Shown here piece after piece: positions 1-10,899 of a stretch of 64,000 nucleotides of DNA. Source of the stretch: Myxocyprinus asiaticus (taxonomy: Eukaryota > Chordata > Actinopteri > Cypriniformes > Catostomidae). The position numbers and the translations under genes were made by a program. How positions within the stretch are numbered: the stretch's first letter is position 1; the number at the start of each line of letters is the position of its first letter. The notes under the pieces were generated by a model. That model had not been told where the DNA came from and searched no databases. It saw only the letters and a list, made by a program, of their open reading frames with translations. The stretch lies in contig NC_059348.1 in assembly GCF_019703515.2 (NCBI RefSeq), positions 20,727,656 to 20,791,655 on the forward strand. The letters are read 5' to 3'.

Positions 1-483
1 CCAGACAGAGCACCTTAATCAGGAGGTGAGCCGCTTCCTTCACACCTTCTGTCTCAGTAACCAGTACGATTGGTGTCGGTTTCTCCCCTGGGCCGAATAC
101 GCTCAGAATTCCTAATGTAATTCCTCAACTGGTATGACTCCTTTTCAGTGCATCCTAGGCTATCAACCACCCCTCTTCCCTTGGTCAGGAGAACCCACTA
201 AATTGCCCTCTGTCCAACATTGGATGCAGCATAGTGTCCAGGATTGGGAATCAGCTCATGTTCACCTTCAAAGGGTGGTACGTCGGCAGAAACTACAGGC
301 AGACTGACACCGTAGACCTTTCCCCACACTCCGACCAGGCCAATGTGTGTGGTTATCTACTCGGGACCTCTGCCTACGCCTTCCTTGCAAGAAGCTTTCA
401 CCCAGGTATGTGGGTCCGTCATCTTTACGATCTCCTAATGTCCCAAGCTTACCTAGAATGGTCCAGTTATGTAATGTATTCAT
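1..483 (+). pseudogene. Ty3/Gypsy retrotransposon integrase C-terminal fragment
   Basis: Reading from base 2 gives the conserved end of a chromovirus-type Gypsy integrase: QTEHLNQEV, then [11 protein letters not shown], then [17 protein letters not shown], then [16 protein letters not shown], and a [11 protein letters not shown] block typical of the GPY/F-like tail. Two in-frame stops are visible, TAA at 113-115 and TGA at 305-307. The piece starts outside the window, so the catalytic core (DDE) is not seen here. It is a dead fragment and no LTR follows it. The family assignment rests on the QTE...N and GYQPPLFP motifs, which are common in fish Gypsy elements. Confidence 0.75.
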
Positions 484-2252
484 AATATTCGGGTAATTCT
501 GTGACTTAATGGCAACCCAACTGCAATGTCATAGGTCCACTTCACCTTCCAATTCCACTTTTATGTTCTCCTGTGTGATCCAAAAATATACAGATACAAA
601 AGCAAATAAAAATAGAACATAAGATTCTTCTGTCATGGAATGTAGTATGTAAGTTTCTTTTAAAATTAGAGAAAGTCATGATAGACAGGTGGTAGCTTTT
701 TATAGCTATTAGTTCATCACTCAGAATGACTTAAAATAGCCTACAACACCTTTCTCTAAATGCTTATTGAAGGAAGTATGGCAGGATGCAGGAAAAATGG
801 TTGAGTATTGTTTTAGGTATAAAATATCTACATCTAGTGCATTTTTTGTCCATTTATAGTCTTTAAACAACAGCTTGGCTCCATACCTAGTTAAAAACCA
901 GCTAATTTCAAGACGTTGACGTCATGAAGTCGTCACGTGGGTCACCCGCTGTGTAAGACACTCAAAGCACAAGATGTTCTGTCTGTCAGACGCTTGGGTT
1001 TTGGCACAGAGTTCCCGCCATAGTGGATAGGGTTGCCACTTTTGGAGCTGTAGAATAAAGGACACTCTCTCTAAAATTGTACACAGGTGGGTGGAGGTGG
1101 AGAAAAATAGTTCTTACATTTTATACCAATATTAAAACTACAGAGATGACTGCACAACAGTCTTATTTTAAAAAATCGTAACATTTTTTAATGATACAAG
1201 TCTAATTTGTGTCGATACGCCATTAATACATTTAAGGCCGAGTCCAAAACACTGAAAAGATTTCATTTGATTATTCCCCAACAGTAATCAGAATCATTCT
1301 GTCCTGTGAAGTTTTTTTGAAAAACATCAGCAGAACATGGCCGGGTCTAATATGGGGATACGGAAGGCCTTGCCCCCATACATTTTCCTTGTGCCCCCAA
1401 CCAAAAAAATAAAAATCCCCAACCTACCTACCACCAACCCCTTAACTGCCCTAACCAAAGATCACATCCTAGTACTGGCCCCGAAGCAGATGAAATCTAG
1501 ATTGTGTCAGCTGGCTATGAGGCTTAGGTTTCGAGTAACACTGAAGCAAAGCTATTTTTACTCCTACGGTGATCAGTGAGAGGAAGGACAGTGATGATTG
1601 ACAGACAAATGGGCGAGGTCATGCAGCTGCATGTGCATTCACTGCACGTTCTCTTGCCATCGGACTGTAGTTGCGGGGAGGATGATGAGGTGCTAACACA
1701 TCCGCCAGAGGATCATCCCATGCTGAAACTGCAGATCAGAGTGATTTCTTAAGCTGAGCTCATTGTTTATGTCATGCTTTGGATGAAGGTGTAAGACTGA
1801 GTCCATCTCTGCTGAGAAAGACCAGTTTGGACGGGAGCATGTAAATGGGGTCAGGGTTGGATGGTGAATTTGACTACTTTTGCATGTGTTTGCTTTCTCA
1901 GCAAATTTATTTTGATATTGTCCTTTCTTGTCTGATTTAATCAACAGCTCACCAGACCTCTAAAGTAAGAAGAGAGATCGCTTCTCAAATAAATGTGGGG
2001 GCATTAGGACCAGGGGAATCCTTTGGCCAAGTCTCCCAGCTCATGCAATATATATAGCTTACAGTTTGGTAAGCTCACTACTTCAGTGTCTGACCTATGC
2101 ATCTACCTCTATTATAAGAACACTAATGTTTGATATACTAAATACAATATAAGGGGTATTTTTGTCTCTCTGAATTAGGGATCCAGTGGATCTGTGATTA
2201 CTCCTTCAAGACACATACATAATCAATCATATAGTCACAAATACACTGAGAG
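484..2252. other. Gene-free stretch upstream of dusp28
   Basis: I see no coding exon here. The stretch holds AT-rich sequence and a C-rich, low-complexity patch near 1367-1460. It should contain the dusp28 promoter and perhaps a non-coding first exon, but no TATA box or CpG island is convincing. Confidence 0.4.
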
Positions 2253-5200
2253 ATGCTGCAGTTGTGCACAGTTACAGACTGTCTGCTAATCAGTAATGCA
2301 CGGTCAGCCTGTAATGATGCACTCATCCAGAAAGATGTGGTCACTCTTTGCATCAACGTATCCAAGCAGCAGCCTTTTCCATCTACGCGGGTCAGCACAT
2401 TGCGTGTGCCTGTCTATGATGATCCTAATGAAGACCTGTACATGTATTTTGACCACTGTGCTGATGCCATAGCAAGTGAGGCAGAGCGGGGAGGCCGCAC
2501 AGTTGTGTACTGCAAGAATGGACGCAGTCGCTCAGCTACAGTCTGTGTGGCCTATTTAATGAAACATCAGGGTCTTTCCCTAACAGATGCCTTCCAGGTA
2601 GGAACTGTTAAGTCAAATTTTCACGACTTGAAGTCATTTTGTAGTCGGCTTTGTGTAACTTTATTTTAAAGCCTTAGGTTAAGTATTTCATCCTTGAATT
2701 ATACATAATTTACACATGATTAAACCACACCTCTTCCGGGAGCATTTGACCAAACGTTGTGGGAAAAATGTGACTAACGTCCCCCGTCAGCACATACATA
2801 GTGTGTGCAACTTCATATCTCGTAAATAATAATGAACTTTATTCCTCACTAAACCTCATCTGGTAGGTAAAAATGCAAATGAGTGTGCAATAGCTTGATG
2901 TGACTAGCCTACCGATAGGTCTGACCTTGGCACACAATTCTTTGAACATAGCTCTTGTCAATCGGAAGTGTTTGACCCACAGCTGGTGGATAAAGTGGGT
3001 CCTCACAATCTGCCAGAACAGTTTTGAGAGCGGGTGCTCTCAGGTATGTGGAAACTGGCAGTGTGTGGGCATCGCAGCTATTTCAGCCCACATTATATCA
3101 GATGTTACACTTATTCTGCTGTGTCTCGTGGATGCATTTAATAAAATGAGATACTTGCTCCAATCTTGCAAATAAAACTGTCTCCAAAACAGGGAGAGGT
3201 CATTCAGCTGCTCCATTATGTTGAGGTGGCTCCCTCATGATAATGCGCATTAGGCTGCGTAGTGGATGGAAACGCGCAACTATTCGTATTTTTTTAAGTC
3301 AAATTTTTAGAAATGCGCTTAAAAATACTAAACATTTTGGATGGAAGCCCAGCAATATACAGGTGCATCTCAATAAATTAGAATGTCGTGGAAAAGTTCA
3401 TTTATTTCAGTAATTCAACTCAAATTGTGAAACTCGTGAATTAAATAAATTCAATGCACACAGACTGAAGTAGTTTAAGTCTTTGGTTCTTTTAATTGTG
3501 ATGATTTTGGCTCGCATTTAACAAAAACCCACCAATTCACTATCTCAACAAATTAGAATATGGTGACATGCCAATCAGCTAATCAACTCAAAACACCTGC
3601 AAAGGTTTCCTGAGCCTTCAAAATGGTCTCTCAGTTTGGTTCACTAGGCTACACAATCATGGGGAAGACTGCTGATCTGACAGTTGTCCAGAAGACAATC
3701 ATTGACACCTTTCACAAGGAGGGTAAGCCACAAACATTCATTGCCAAAGAAGCTGGCTGTTCACAAAGTGCTGTATCCAAGCATGTTAACAGAAAGTTGA
3801 GTGGAAGGAAAAAGCGTGGAAGAAAAAGATGCACAACCAACCGAGAGAACCGCAGCCTTATGAGGATTGTCAAGCAAAATCGATTCAAGAATTTGGCTGA
3901 ACTTCACAAGGAATGGACTGAGGCTGGGGTCAAGGCATCAAGAGCCACCACACACAGACGTGTCAAGGAATTTGGCTACAGTTGTCGTATTCCTCTTGTT
4001 AAGCCACTCCTGAACCACAGACAACATCAGAGGCATCTTACCTGGGCTAAGGAGAAGAAGAACTGGACTGTTGCCCAGTGTTCCAAAGTCCTCTTTTCAG
4101 ATGAGAGCAAGTTTTGTATTTCATTTGGAAACCAAGGTCCTAGAGTCTGGAGGAAGGGTGGAGAAGCTCATAGCCCAAGTTGCTTGAAGTCCAGTGTTAA
4201 GTTTCCACAGTCTGCGATGATTTGGGGTGCAATGTCATCTGCTGGTGTTGGTCCATTGTGTTTTTTGAAAACCAGAGTCACTGCACCCGTTTACCAAGAA
4301 ATTTTGGAGCACTTCATGCTTCCTTCTGCTGACCAGCTTTTTAAAGATGCTGATTTCATTTTCCAGCAGGATTTGGCACCTGCCCACACTGCCAAAAGCA
4401 CCAAAAGTTGGCTAAATGACCATGGTGTTGGTGTGCTTGACTGGCCAGCAAACTCACCAGACCTGAACCCCATAGAGAATCTATGGGGTATTATCAAGAG
4501 GAAAATGAGAAACAAGAGACCAAAAAATGCAGATGAGCTGAAGGCCACTGTCAAAGAAACCTGGGCTTCCATACCACCTCAGCAGTGCCACAAACTGATT
4601 ACCTCCATGCCACGCTGAATTGAGGCAGTAATTAAAGCAAAAGGAGCCCCTACCAAGTATTGAGTACATATACAGTAAATGAACATACTTTCCAGAAGGC
4701 CAACAATTCACTAAAAATGTTTTTTTTATTGGTCTTATGATGTATTCTAATTTGTTGAGATAGTGAATTGGTGGGTTTTTGTTAAATGTGAGCCAAAATC
4801 ATCAAAATTAAAAGAACCAAAGACTTAAACTACTTCAGTCTGTGTGCATTGAATTTATTTAATACACGAGTTTCACAATTTGAGTTGAATTACTGAAATA
4901 AATGAACTTTTCCACGACATTCTAATTTATTGAGATGCGCCTGTATACAGTTGAAGTCAGAAGTTTACATACACTTAGGTTGAAGTCATTAAAACTACAG
5001 TTTTGGCAAGTTGTTTTGGAATTCTACTTTGTGCATGACACAAGTAATTTTTCCAACAATTATTAACAGACAAATTGTTTCACTTTTAATTGACTATATC
5101 ACAATTCCAGTGGGTGAGAAGTTTACATACAGTTAACTGTGCCTTTAAGCAGCTTGGAAAATTCCAGAAAATGATGTCAAGCCTTTAGACAATTAGCCAA

Positions 5201-6602
5201 TTAGCTTCTGATAAGAGGTGTACTGAATTGGAGGTGTATCTGTGGATGTATTTTAAGGCCTACTTTCAAACTCAGTGCCTCTTTGCTTGACATCATGGGA
5301 AAATCAAAAGAAATCAGCCAAGAATTCAGAAAAACAATTGTGGACCTCCACAAGTCTGGTTCATCATTGGGAGCAATTTGCAAATGACTGAAGGTACCAC
5401 GTTCATCTTTACAAACAATAGTACGCAAGTGTAAACACCATGGGACCACGCAGCAATCATACCGCTCAGGAAAGAAACGCATTCTGTCTCCTAGAGATGA
5501 ACATAGTTTGGTGCAAAAAGTACATATCAATCCCAGAACAACAGCAAAGGACCTTGTGAAGATGCTGGAGGAAACAGGTAGACAAATATCTATATCCACA
5601 GTAAAACAAGTCCTATATCGACATAACCTGAAAGGCTGCTCAGCAAGGAAAAAGCCACTGCTCCAAAACCACCATAAAAATGCCAGACTACAGTTTGCAA
5701 GTGCACTTGGGGACAAAGATCTTACTTTTTGGAGAGATGTCCTCTGGTCTGATGAAACAAAAATCGAACTGTTTGGCCATAATGACCATCGTTATGTTTG
5801 GAGGAATAAGGGTGAGGCTTGCAAGCCAAAGAAAACCATCCCAACCGTGAAGCATGAGGGTGGCAGCATCATGTTTTGAGGGTGCTTTGCTGCAGGAGGG
5901 ACTGGTGCTTCACAAAATAGATGGCATCATGAGGAAGAAAAATTATGTGGCTATATAGAAGCAACATCTCAAAACATCAGCCAGGATGTTAAAGCTTGGT
6001 CATAAATAAATGTGTCTTCCAAATGGACAATGACCCCGAGTATACCTCCAGGGTTGTGGCAAAATGGCTGAAGGGCAACAAAATCAAGGTATTGGAGTGG
6101 CCATCACAAAGCCCTGACCTCAATCCAATAGAACATTTGTGGGCAGAACTGAAAAAGCATGTGCGAGCAAGAAGGCCTACAAACCTGACTCAGTTACACC
6201 AGTTCTGTCTGGAGGAATGGGCCAAAATTCCAGCAACTTATTTTAAGAAGCTTGTGGAAGGCTACCCAAAATGTTTGACCCAAGTTAAACAAATCAAAGG
6301 CAATGATACCAAATACTAACAAAGTGTATGTAAACTTCTGACCCACTGGGAATGTGATGAAAGAAAGAAAAGCTGAAATAAATAATTCTCTCTACTATTA
6401 TTCTTACATTTCACATTCTTAAAATAAAGTAGTGATCCTAACTGACCTAAGACAGGGAATGTTTTTTACGATTAAATGTCAGGAATTGTGAAAAACTGAG
6501 TTTAAATGTATTTGGCTAAGGTGTATGTAAACTTCTGACATTTTTTATGTGAAATTCCTTGAATTCCTTGCTATAGCCCTGTATAGCACTGTACAGTATT
6601 TA

Positions 6603-6667
<65 letters not shown>

Positions 6668-7260
6668 GAGTGTGTGTCTCTGTCATTTCAAAATAAGAGT
6701 CCACAGAGTTTTTGGGGTTTATAGTTAAAAGTCGTCTTCTTTTTTTTTTTTTTTTTTTTTTTTCTTCTTTTGATTATTATTGAGATTTTGGTTAAACAAT
6801 GAATTTCAATGGATTACATCTGGGATTTTATTTATTTTGTAGCCTCTATGTCTGTGCCTGTCTTAGTAAGGAACAACTGAGAACATTTTTTACATTCTAT
6901 AAATCGAAACTAATACTATCGGGCAATTAATCGGTTATCGGCCTTTTGTACCAGTTATCGCCATCCGCAAAATTCAGTATCAGTCAACCTTTAGATAATA
7001 TTACACACTGCTTGAAAAGTATAGCCAAGACATAAACATTATATGGATTAACATGATTTTAGTGTGATATATTGTGTTGCTCAGTTCTACTCTAATTCTT
7101 TTTTTAAATTTTTTTTATTTATTTTTTTTATCAGGTTGTTAAAACTGCCCGCTCCGTAGTGGAACCTAATCCAGGATTTTGGACTCAGCTGGAGAGATAC
7201 GAACAGGAGCTGAAGATCAGGAGGTCAGCCAGAAGCAGATCCAACCCCACTCCACTTTAA
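2253..7260 (+). CDS. dusp28: Atypical dual-specificity phosphatase 28
   Basis: Two coding exons: 2253-2597 and 7135-7260, joined in phase 0 (CAG|gtagga ... tttatcag|GTT), giving 156 residues. An in-frame TGA two codons before the ATG fixes the start. The protein is a single small DSP catalytic domain. The CX5R loop reads VYCKNGRSRS (Cys87, Arg93), with Tyr86 in place of the usual His, as I remember for mammalian DUSP28, which has weak or unusual activity. A general-acid Asp lies in VYDDP (56-57). Exon 2 supplies VVEPNPGFWTQLERYEQEL, a block shared with the human protein. The intron is 4.5 kb and carries two Tc1 transposons plus microsatellites. The probable product is a cytosolic phosphatase or pseudo-phosphatase. 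Identity is by motif and remembered similarity, not alignment. Confidence 0.9.
3360..4943 (+). mobile_element. Tc1/mariner transposon (family A), almost intact
   Basis: The ends are inverted repeats: CAGGTGCATCTCAATAAATT on the left, and its complement ending in GATGCGCCTG on the right, continuing for about 200 bases. TA dinucleotides flank both sides (3358-3359 and 4944-4945). Inner inverted blocks (CACCAATTCACTATCTCAAC) also pair. It lies in the dusp28 intron, in the same orientation as the gene. A solo right end of the same family is at about 12557-12734. Confidence 0.93.
3623..4618 (+). CDS. Tc1-like transposase, C-terminus cut by a late stop
   Basis: The likely start is the second Met at 3659 (MGKTADLT). 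Order of parts: an N-terminal paired-like helix-turn-helix (FIAKEAGCSQSAVSKHV), a basic stretch GRKKRGRKR resembling a linker or nuclear localisation signal, then the catalytic domain with Asp160 (SDESKF), Asp250 (QQDLAPAHTA) and Glu285 (PDLNPIENLW). The last two have 34 residues between them, so DD34E (numbers count from 3623). The frame is open throughout. A TGA at 4616-4618 stands where a CGA Arg codon is expected (MPRR motif). The frame then continues 14 more codons to a natural-looking end, GAPTKY and TGA at 4661-4663. It would act in the nucleus by cut-and-paste at TA sites. Whether the shortened protein is active is unknown. Confidence 0.9.
   Translation: MVSQFGSLGYTIMGKTADLTVVQKTIIDTFHKEGKPQTFIAKEAGCSQSAVSKHVNRKLSGRKKRGRKRCTTNRENRSLMRIVKQNRFKNLAELHKEWTEAGVKASRATTHRRVKEFGYSCRIPLVKPLLNHRQHQRHLTWAKEKKNWTVAQCSKVLFSDESKFCISFGNQGPRVWRKGGEAHSPSCLKSSVKFPQSAMIWGAMSSAGVGPLCFLKTRVTAPVYQEILEHFMLPSADQLFKDADFIFQQDLAPAHTAKSTKSWLNDHGVGVLDWPANSPDLNPIENLWGIIKRKMRNKRPKNADELKATVKETWASIPPQQCHKLITSMPR
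4948..6539 (+). mobile_element. Sleeping Beauty-like Tc1 transposon, inactive
   Basis: The left end CAGTTGAAGTCAGAAGTTTA and the inner repeats with TTCCAGTGGGTGAGAAGTTT match the salmonid-type Tc1 family from which Sleeping Beauty was rebuilt, including the double direct-repeat layout in each arm. The right end stops at GTAAACTTCTGAC and lacks the last bases of the inverted repeat, so the outer tip is lost. The left TA (4946-4947) directly abuts the TA of the preceding Tc1 element, giving TATA between the two. Confidence 0.9.
5295..6319 (+). pseudogene. Sleeping Beauty-like transposase pseudogene
   Basis: The reading begins [20 protein letters not shown] and is broken at once by a TGA in the helix-turn-helix (after GAICK). 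It reopens for VLWSDETKIELFG with the first catalytic Asp, stops again at TGA 5877-5879 where Trp is expected, and then shifts frame. The last part (5996-6319) has the second Asp in NDPEYTS, altered from the usual NDPKHTS, and the Glu in [10 protein letters not shown]. At least two stops and one frameshift make it inactive. It is described here only as found. Confidence 0.9.
6602..6664. repeat. Compound microsatellite (TA)n(GA)n
   Basis: Alternating TA for about 20 bases passes directly into a GA run of about 40 bases. A separate poly-T tract lies at about 6739-6763. Both are inside the dusp28 intron. Confidence 0.9.
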
Positions 7261-7320
7261 CTTTATACCAATATTTTCTGGTACTACATCACCAACATTC
7301 AGGTTTTGACCTGTTGTGAC

Positions 7321-7753
7321 AATAGAGCTGTTCAGCCGTGACGTCAATTTATAGGCAAACCCTACAATTTTCCTATGGGATTTTATAATGGCAGTTTTGG
7401 GTTTATGAGTAAGATAAGGTCTTTGCTAAACATTACATAAAGATACTTAAACATATTGTTCTGCAACATACATTACACACAGTCATACCTCAAATGTGAA
7501 TATTGAAGTTGCCTTTTTTTTTAAATGTGTTGCTTCAATATGGCTTCAAAATTCATGTTTGAGGTATGACTGTAATTTATGTTGTAGAACAAAACGTCCA
7601 CCGGTCCACGTGTCTTCAAGTAATGTTTACCACAGACCTTATTTGACTTATAAATCCAAAACTGCCATTATAAAAACCTAGAGGAAAATCTTGAGGGAAC
7701 CTATGGTGAATTCTCTTCTGGGTTTGTGGACTACAACCTGAACAGCTCTATTA
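7321..7753. repeat. Palindromic miniature inverted-repeat element
   Basis: The two halves are near-perfect inverted copies: AATAGAGCTGTTCAG at the left and CTGAACAGCTCTATTA at the right. Matched inner blocks include CCAAAACTGCCATTATAAAA against its complement, and CATACCTCAAATGTGAATAT against its complement near the centre (about 7500). It can fold into one long hairpin. There is no coding capacity. It lies just 3' of the dusp28 stop codon, so it may be inside the 3' UTR. Confidence 0.8.
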
Positions 7754-9663
7754 ATATAATACTTGATAAGATTTGAGGCCTTACACATGGGCTTTTATTC
7801 TTCAGGTTGTTGGAAATTATGTGTCCCTTTAAATAAGGATGCATGCCTTGAATTATTATCCTAAGGTTTTTGTCTTAAGACAGATCCCTTGTAGTGTATT
7901 TGCATATTGCCTTTACATAATGCTTCTGCCTTGTTGACATTGTTTATTAACAATTTCACCTTTAGAGATATGCTTTAATTTGGCTGATAATGGTTTTGAC
8001 TATGCATTGACATAAATATAAAAAGTAAGAAGTAATATAATCAGCCTACCATAAATGGTCAGATTACATATTAATGTTTGAAGGAAGTTGTTTCAGACTA
8101 CTAAACCAGGATCATTGTTTATTGCCAGTAGGCTAATAATAAGACAATGGAGCCTCAGGTTTTACTGTTTAACTGAAAATATATATATATATATTTTAAA
8201 ATCTTTTAGATTCAGTCCTGTTAACAAACCTTTCCAAATAGTTAATACATTTCTGTCCTTTTCAGACCAACACAGCCAAAAAAATGAAGCTGTTCTTCCA
8301 CTTCTCCTGACACTGACTTTTGCCTCAGAGAGGACATTCATCAAAGTGTGACTAAAAGTCCATAGAGAACTTTAAAAGTTGTATTTATTATTATTTCTAT
8401 GCAGAAACCATTTGCTGGATATGTCATGTTTTGTATATTAAATGTTTTATCCTCAGGAATGTCCCCAGCTGCACTGATAGGCATTTTGTTTGGTTATTTA
8501 ATTTTTTCTGTAGTCAGGTAAAAAGCTGAATGTAACTATATAAAAGCCTTGCTCTAGTACTTTCATATAACTCATCTCATTTGTCTTTGTTAAATGTTGT
8601 CCCTGCAGAAATCAATTTGAACTAGCCTAAAAGGTGTTGTGCTGGTAAACTAGCTTAAATTTATACTTGACAGTAGCTGTAGTTAAGTTGGTGTTAAGCT
8701 GGTTTATCTTTGCTTGTTTGTCTCCTAGCCTTAAAAAAGCTGAAAAGTGTTGAAACCCCTCTAAAACCATTAAACAAGACCAGCCTAACTAGTGGAAACT
8801 AGACTGATGGCCAGCTAAGACCAGCAAACCACCTTTTTCTCAGCAGGGCTGTACTGTAGCACTGTATTATACCCATTTATTAGTACAAACTGTTGAACCC
8901 TGCTTCAAGGCCCTGGTAATCTAACAGTGAAGTTCTTCTTCGTTCTTTGTTCAGAGCCAAAGTTTGAAACAGTCGAGCAATGAAATACTGTTTGCGAACA
9001 TTCAGACACCAGCCATGCCGCTGGGGGAGGCATTTAGAGGAGCATTTAAATATGAAGACACACATGACTACACATAAAATCGTAACAAATATGACTGTAA
9101 AATGTGTTATCAATGACTAAATGCCTTATTCTATAATAGAATTCACATGAGATCAGTAAAATGAGCTTTTTTACCACTTGATGATTTATGCAGTAGAGAA
9201 TGTGTAATTTGTCATGTTTACATTCTCATGCATGGCGCTAACGTGCTATATGCTATAATATGCATAATTACACTCATTATTGTAATTTATGATGATGACA
9301 TTGATAGTACTGCAAAGATGGGTGAATAAAGTAGTGTTAATCGGTCAGAATACAGACAGAAGTATGATGATAACAGAGGCATATCTTTGGGCAGATGTGT
9401 GAATGGCTTTCGGCTGCATATGGCACATGATTGAAGCAGCATTACAAAAAACAGAGTTAATGGGCACTTAAGAGTATTTGAGTAGATTTGATTCCTTTTG
9501 TAGACTAATTAAACAAAAAAAAAAAAAATCACATGACATGTTCTTGGAAAATGTCTCTATGCAAATGATCGTACAGATGTTGGTAATTTGCATCAGCTCG
9601 CTAAAAACTGCACGCTGGTGTGTTCATGTTGACTGATCTTAACTGACTGAACAATGTAACTGG
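7754..9663. other. Intergenic stretch, no gene seen
   Basis: AT-rich sequence with only short chance frames. A decayed repeat rich in CCAGC and GCTGG half-sites lies at about 8620-8850, and I see a similar one at about 19740-20060. No exon with flanking splice sites was found. Confidence 0.4.
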
Positions 9664-10403
9664 AATAGAGTGCAACAGTCTGGTTCAGGAAGTAAAAATC
9701 CCATTAATTAATCCCATACACAAATTGATTTTCAACTATAACTTATAAACCTTTAGAGGCAGACCTACCGCGAGCTACGAGGTTGTTCATCGATGGTATA
9801 TGCTTCCGTTGAAGCCATCCGTCTGTGTTATTTCAGCTTCATTGTTTAAAAATCTTTTCTGATAGTGGAATTCCCGGTGAACAGCTACATTACCCATGGT
9901 CCAGCAGAGAAATCTTCACCAATCAGAGAAACGTGGCCAACAAATCCCACCAAACATGCCTCAAAGCGACAGCCCTCTCCCATGATGCACCACTGTGAAT
10001 GACGTAATCGAATCATTCTCCCTTCACCCTTAAACTACTTATCTATTTTTACATATAAAAATATTTTGTAATAAACGTAAAATATATTGTTTATATACTT
10101 ATAAAATACACCCTAAAATCAATAGTTTGATATATTCCCATAATTTCTTTTTCAATAACATAATTCACAATGCTTCATGGGATTGTATTCTGTGCCCTCA
10201 TGAAAGACGTAAGTACACAGCCTTGTACCTTTGTCATTTTGTTTGATTTTCAAATACTTTTTTTTCCTTTAAAATTAAGTTAGTGATGTTGTGATTTACC
10301 TAGAAGAATTTTAAGAAATGTCTATGGAGAAAATTAATGGGAAAAATACTTCTGGAACTGATACGGCTGAAAAAGTGGGCAGGCACTATTGTTGCACTCT
10401 ATT
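9664..10403. mobile_element. Non-autonomous DNA transposon with AATAGAGTGCAACA ends
   Basis: It starts AATAGAGTGCAACAGTCTGG and ends ATTGTTGCACTCTATT, which is an inverted match to the start. The body of about 740 bases has no transposase frame. A second, diverged copy at about 61325-62048 shares the order of blocks (TTCAGGAAGT or TTCAAGAAGT, CAGACCTACCG, TTCATTGTTTAAAAA, CAGCCC, CTTCACCCT, AATGCTTCATGGGATTGTA). Superfamily unknown. The target duplication is not clear. Confidence 0.75.
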
Positions 10404-10794
10404 AACTGTCGACCTCAAAGTAGGCTGAGCTCCAGGTCACACTTATTGATGACATGGACAAATAGCAGTAAGCTGGCAGGCTTATTATGAACCACTGAAA
10501 CTCAAAAGCACCTTCGTTTTGGCCAGAGTTTGTTTGAAATGACATCACACCTGTTCGTTTTCAATTTTCTATAAAGTATACGGGGGCCTTTAATCTTTTG
10601 TGTGACCCAATAAAGAAATCACATAACAACATTATTCAAGTAGCTGGATCCAATTGCTAAAAAAAATTAGAATATGCAAGTGTGTGTTCATTTTCAACCT
10701 CATTATAAGATAAAATGTGTAAAATTGGTCCACTTTAACTGTTTGCCAGAACAGGAAAATATCAGAAGAATTCATTGCAGAATAAAGGACAGTG

Positions 10795-10800
10795 TTTATT
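10795..10800 (-). promoter_or_regulatory. Probable poly(A) signal of proc
   Basis: AATAAA on the minus strand, about 100 bases after the proc stop codon. Confidence 0.55.
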
Positions 10801-10899
10801 ACGTCATTCTCCTCACTGAAATAACTATGGAACACTCTAGGAACTTCTGTGATGCATTAGTTTCATTGATAGGCAGAAAAAGACAGAGATGTCAGAGGC

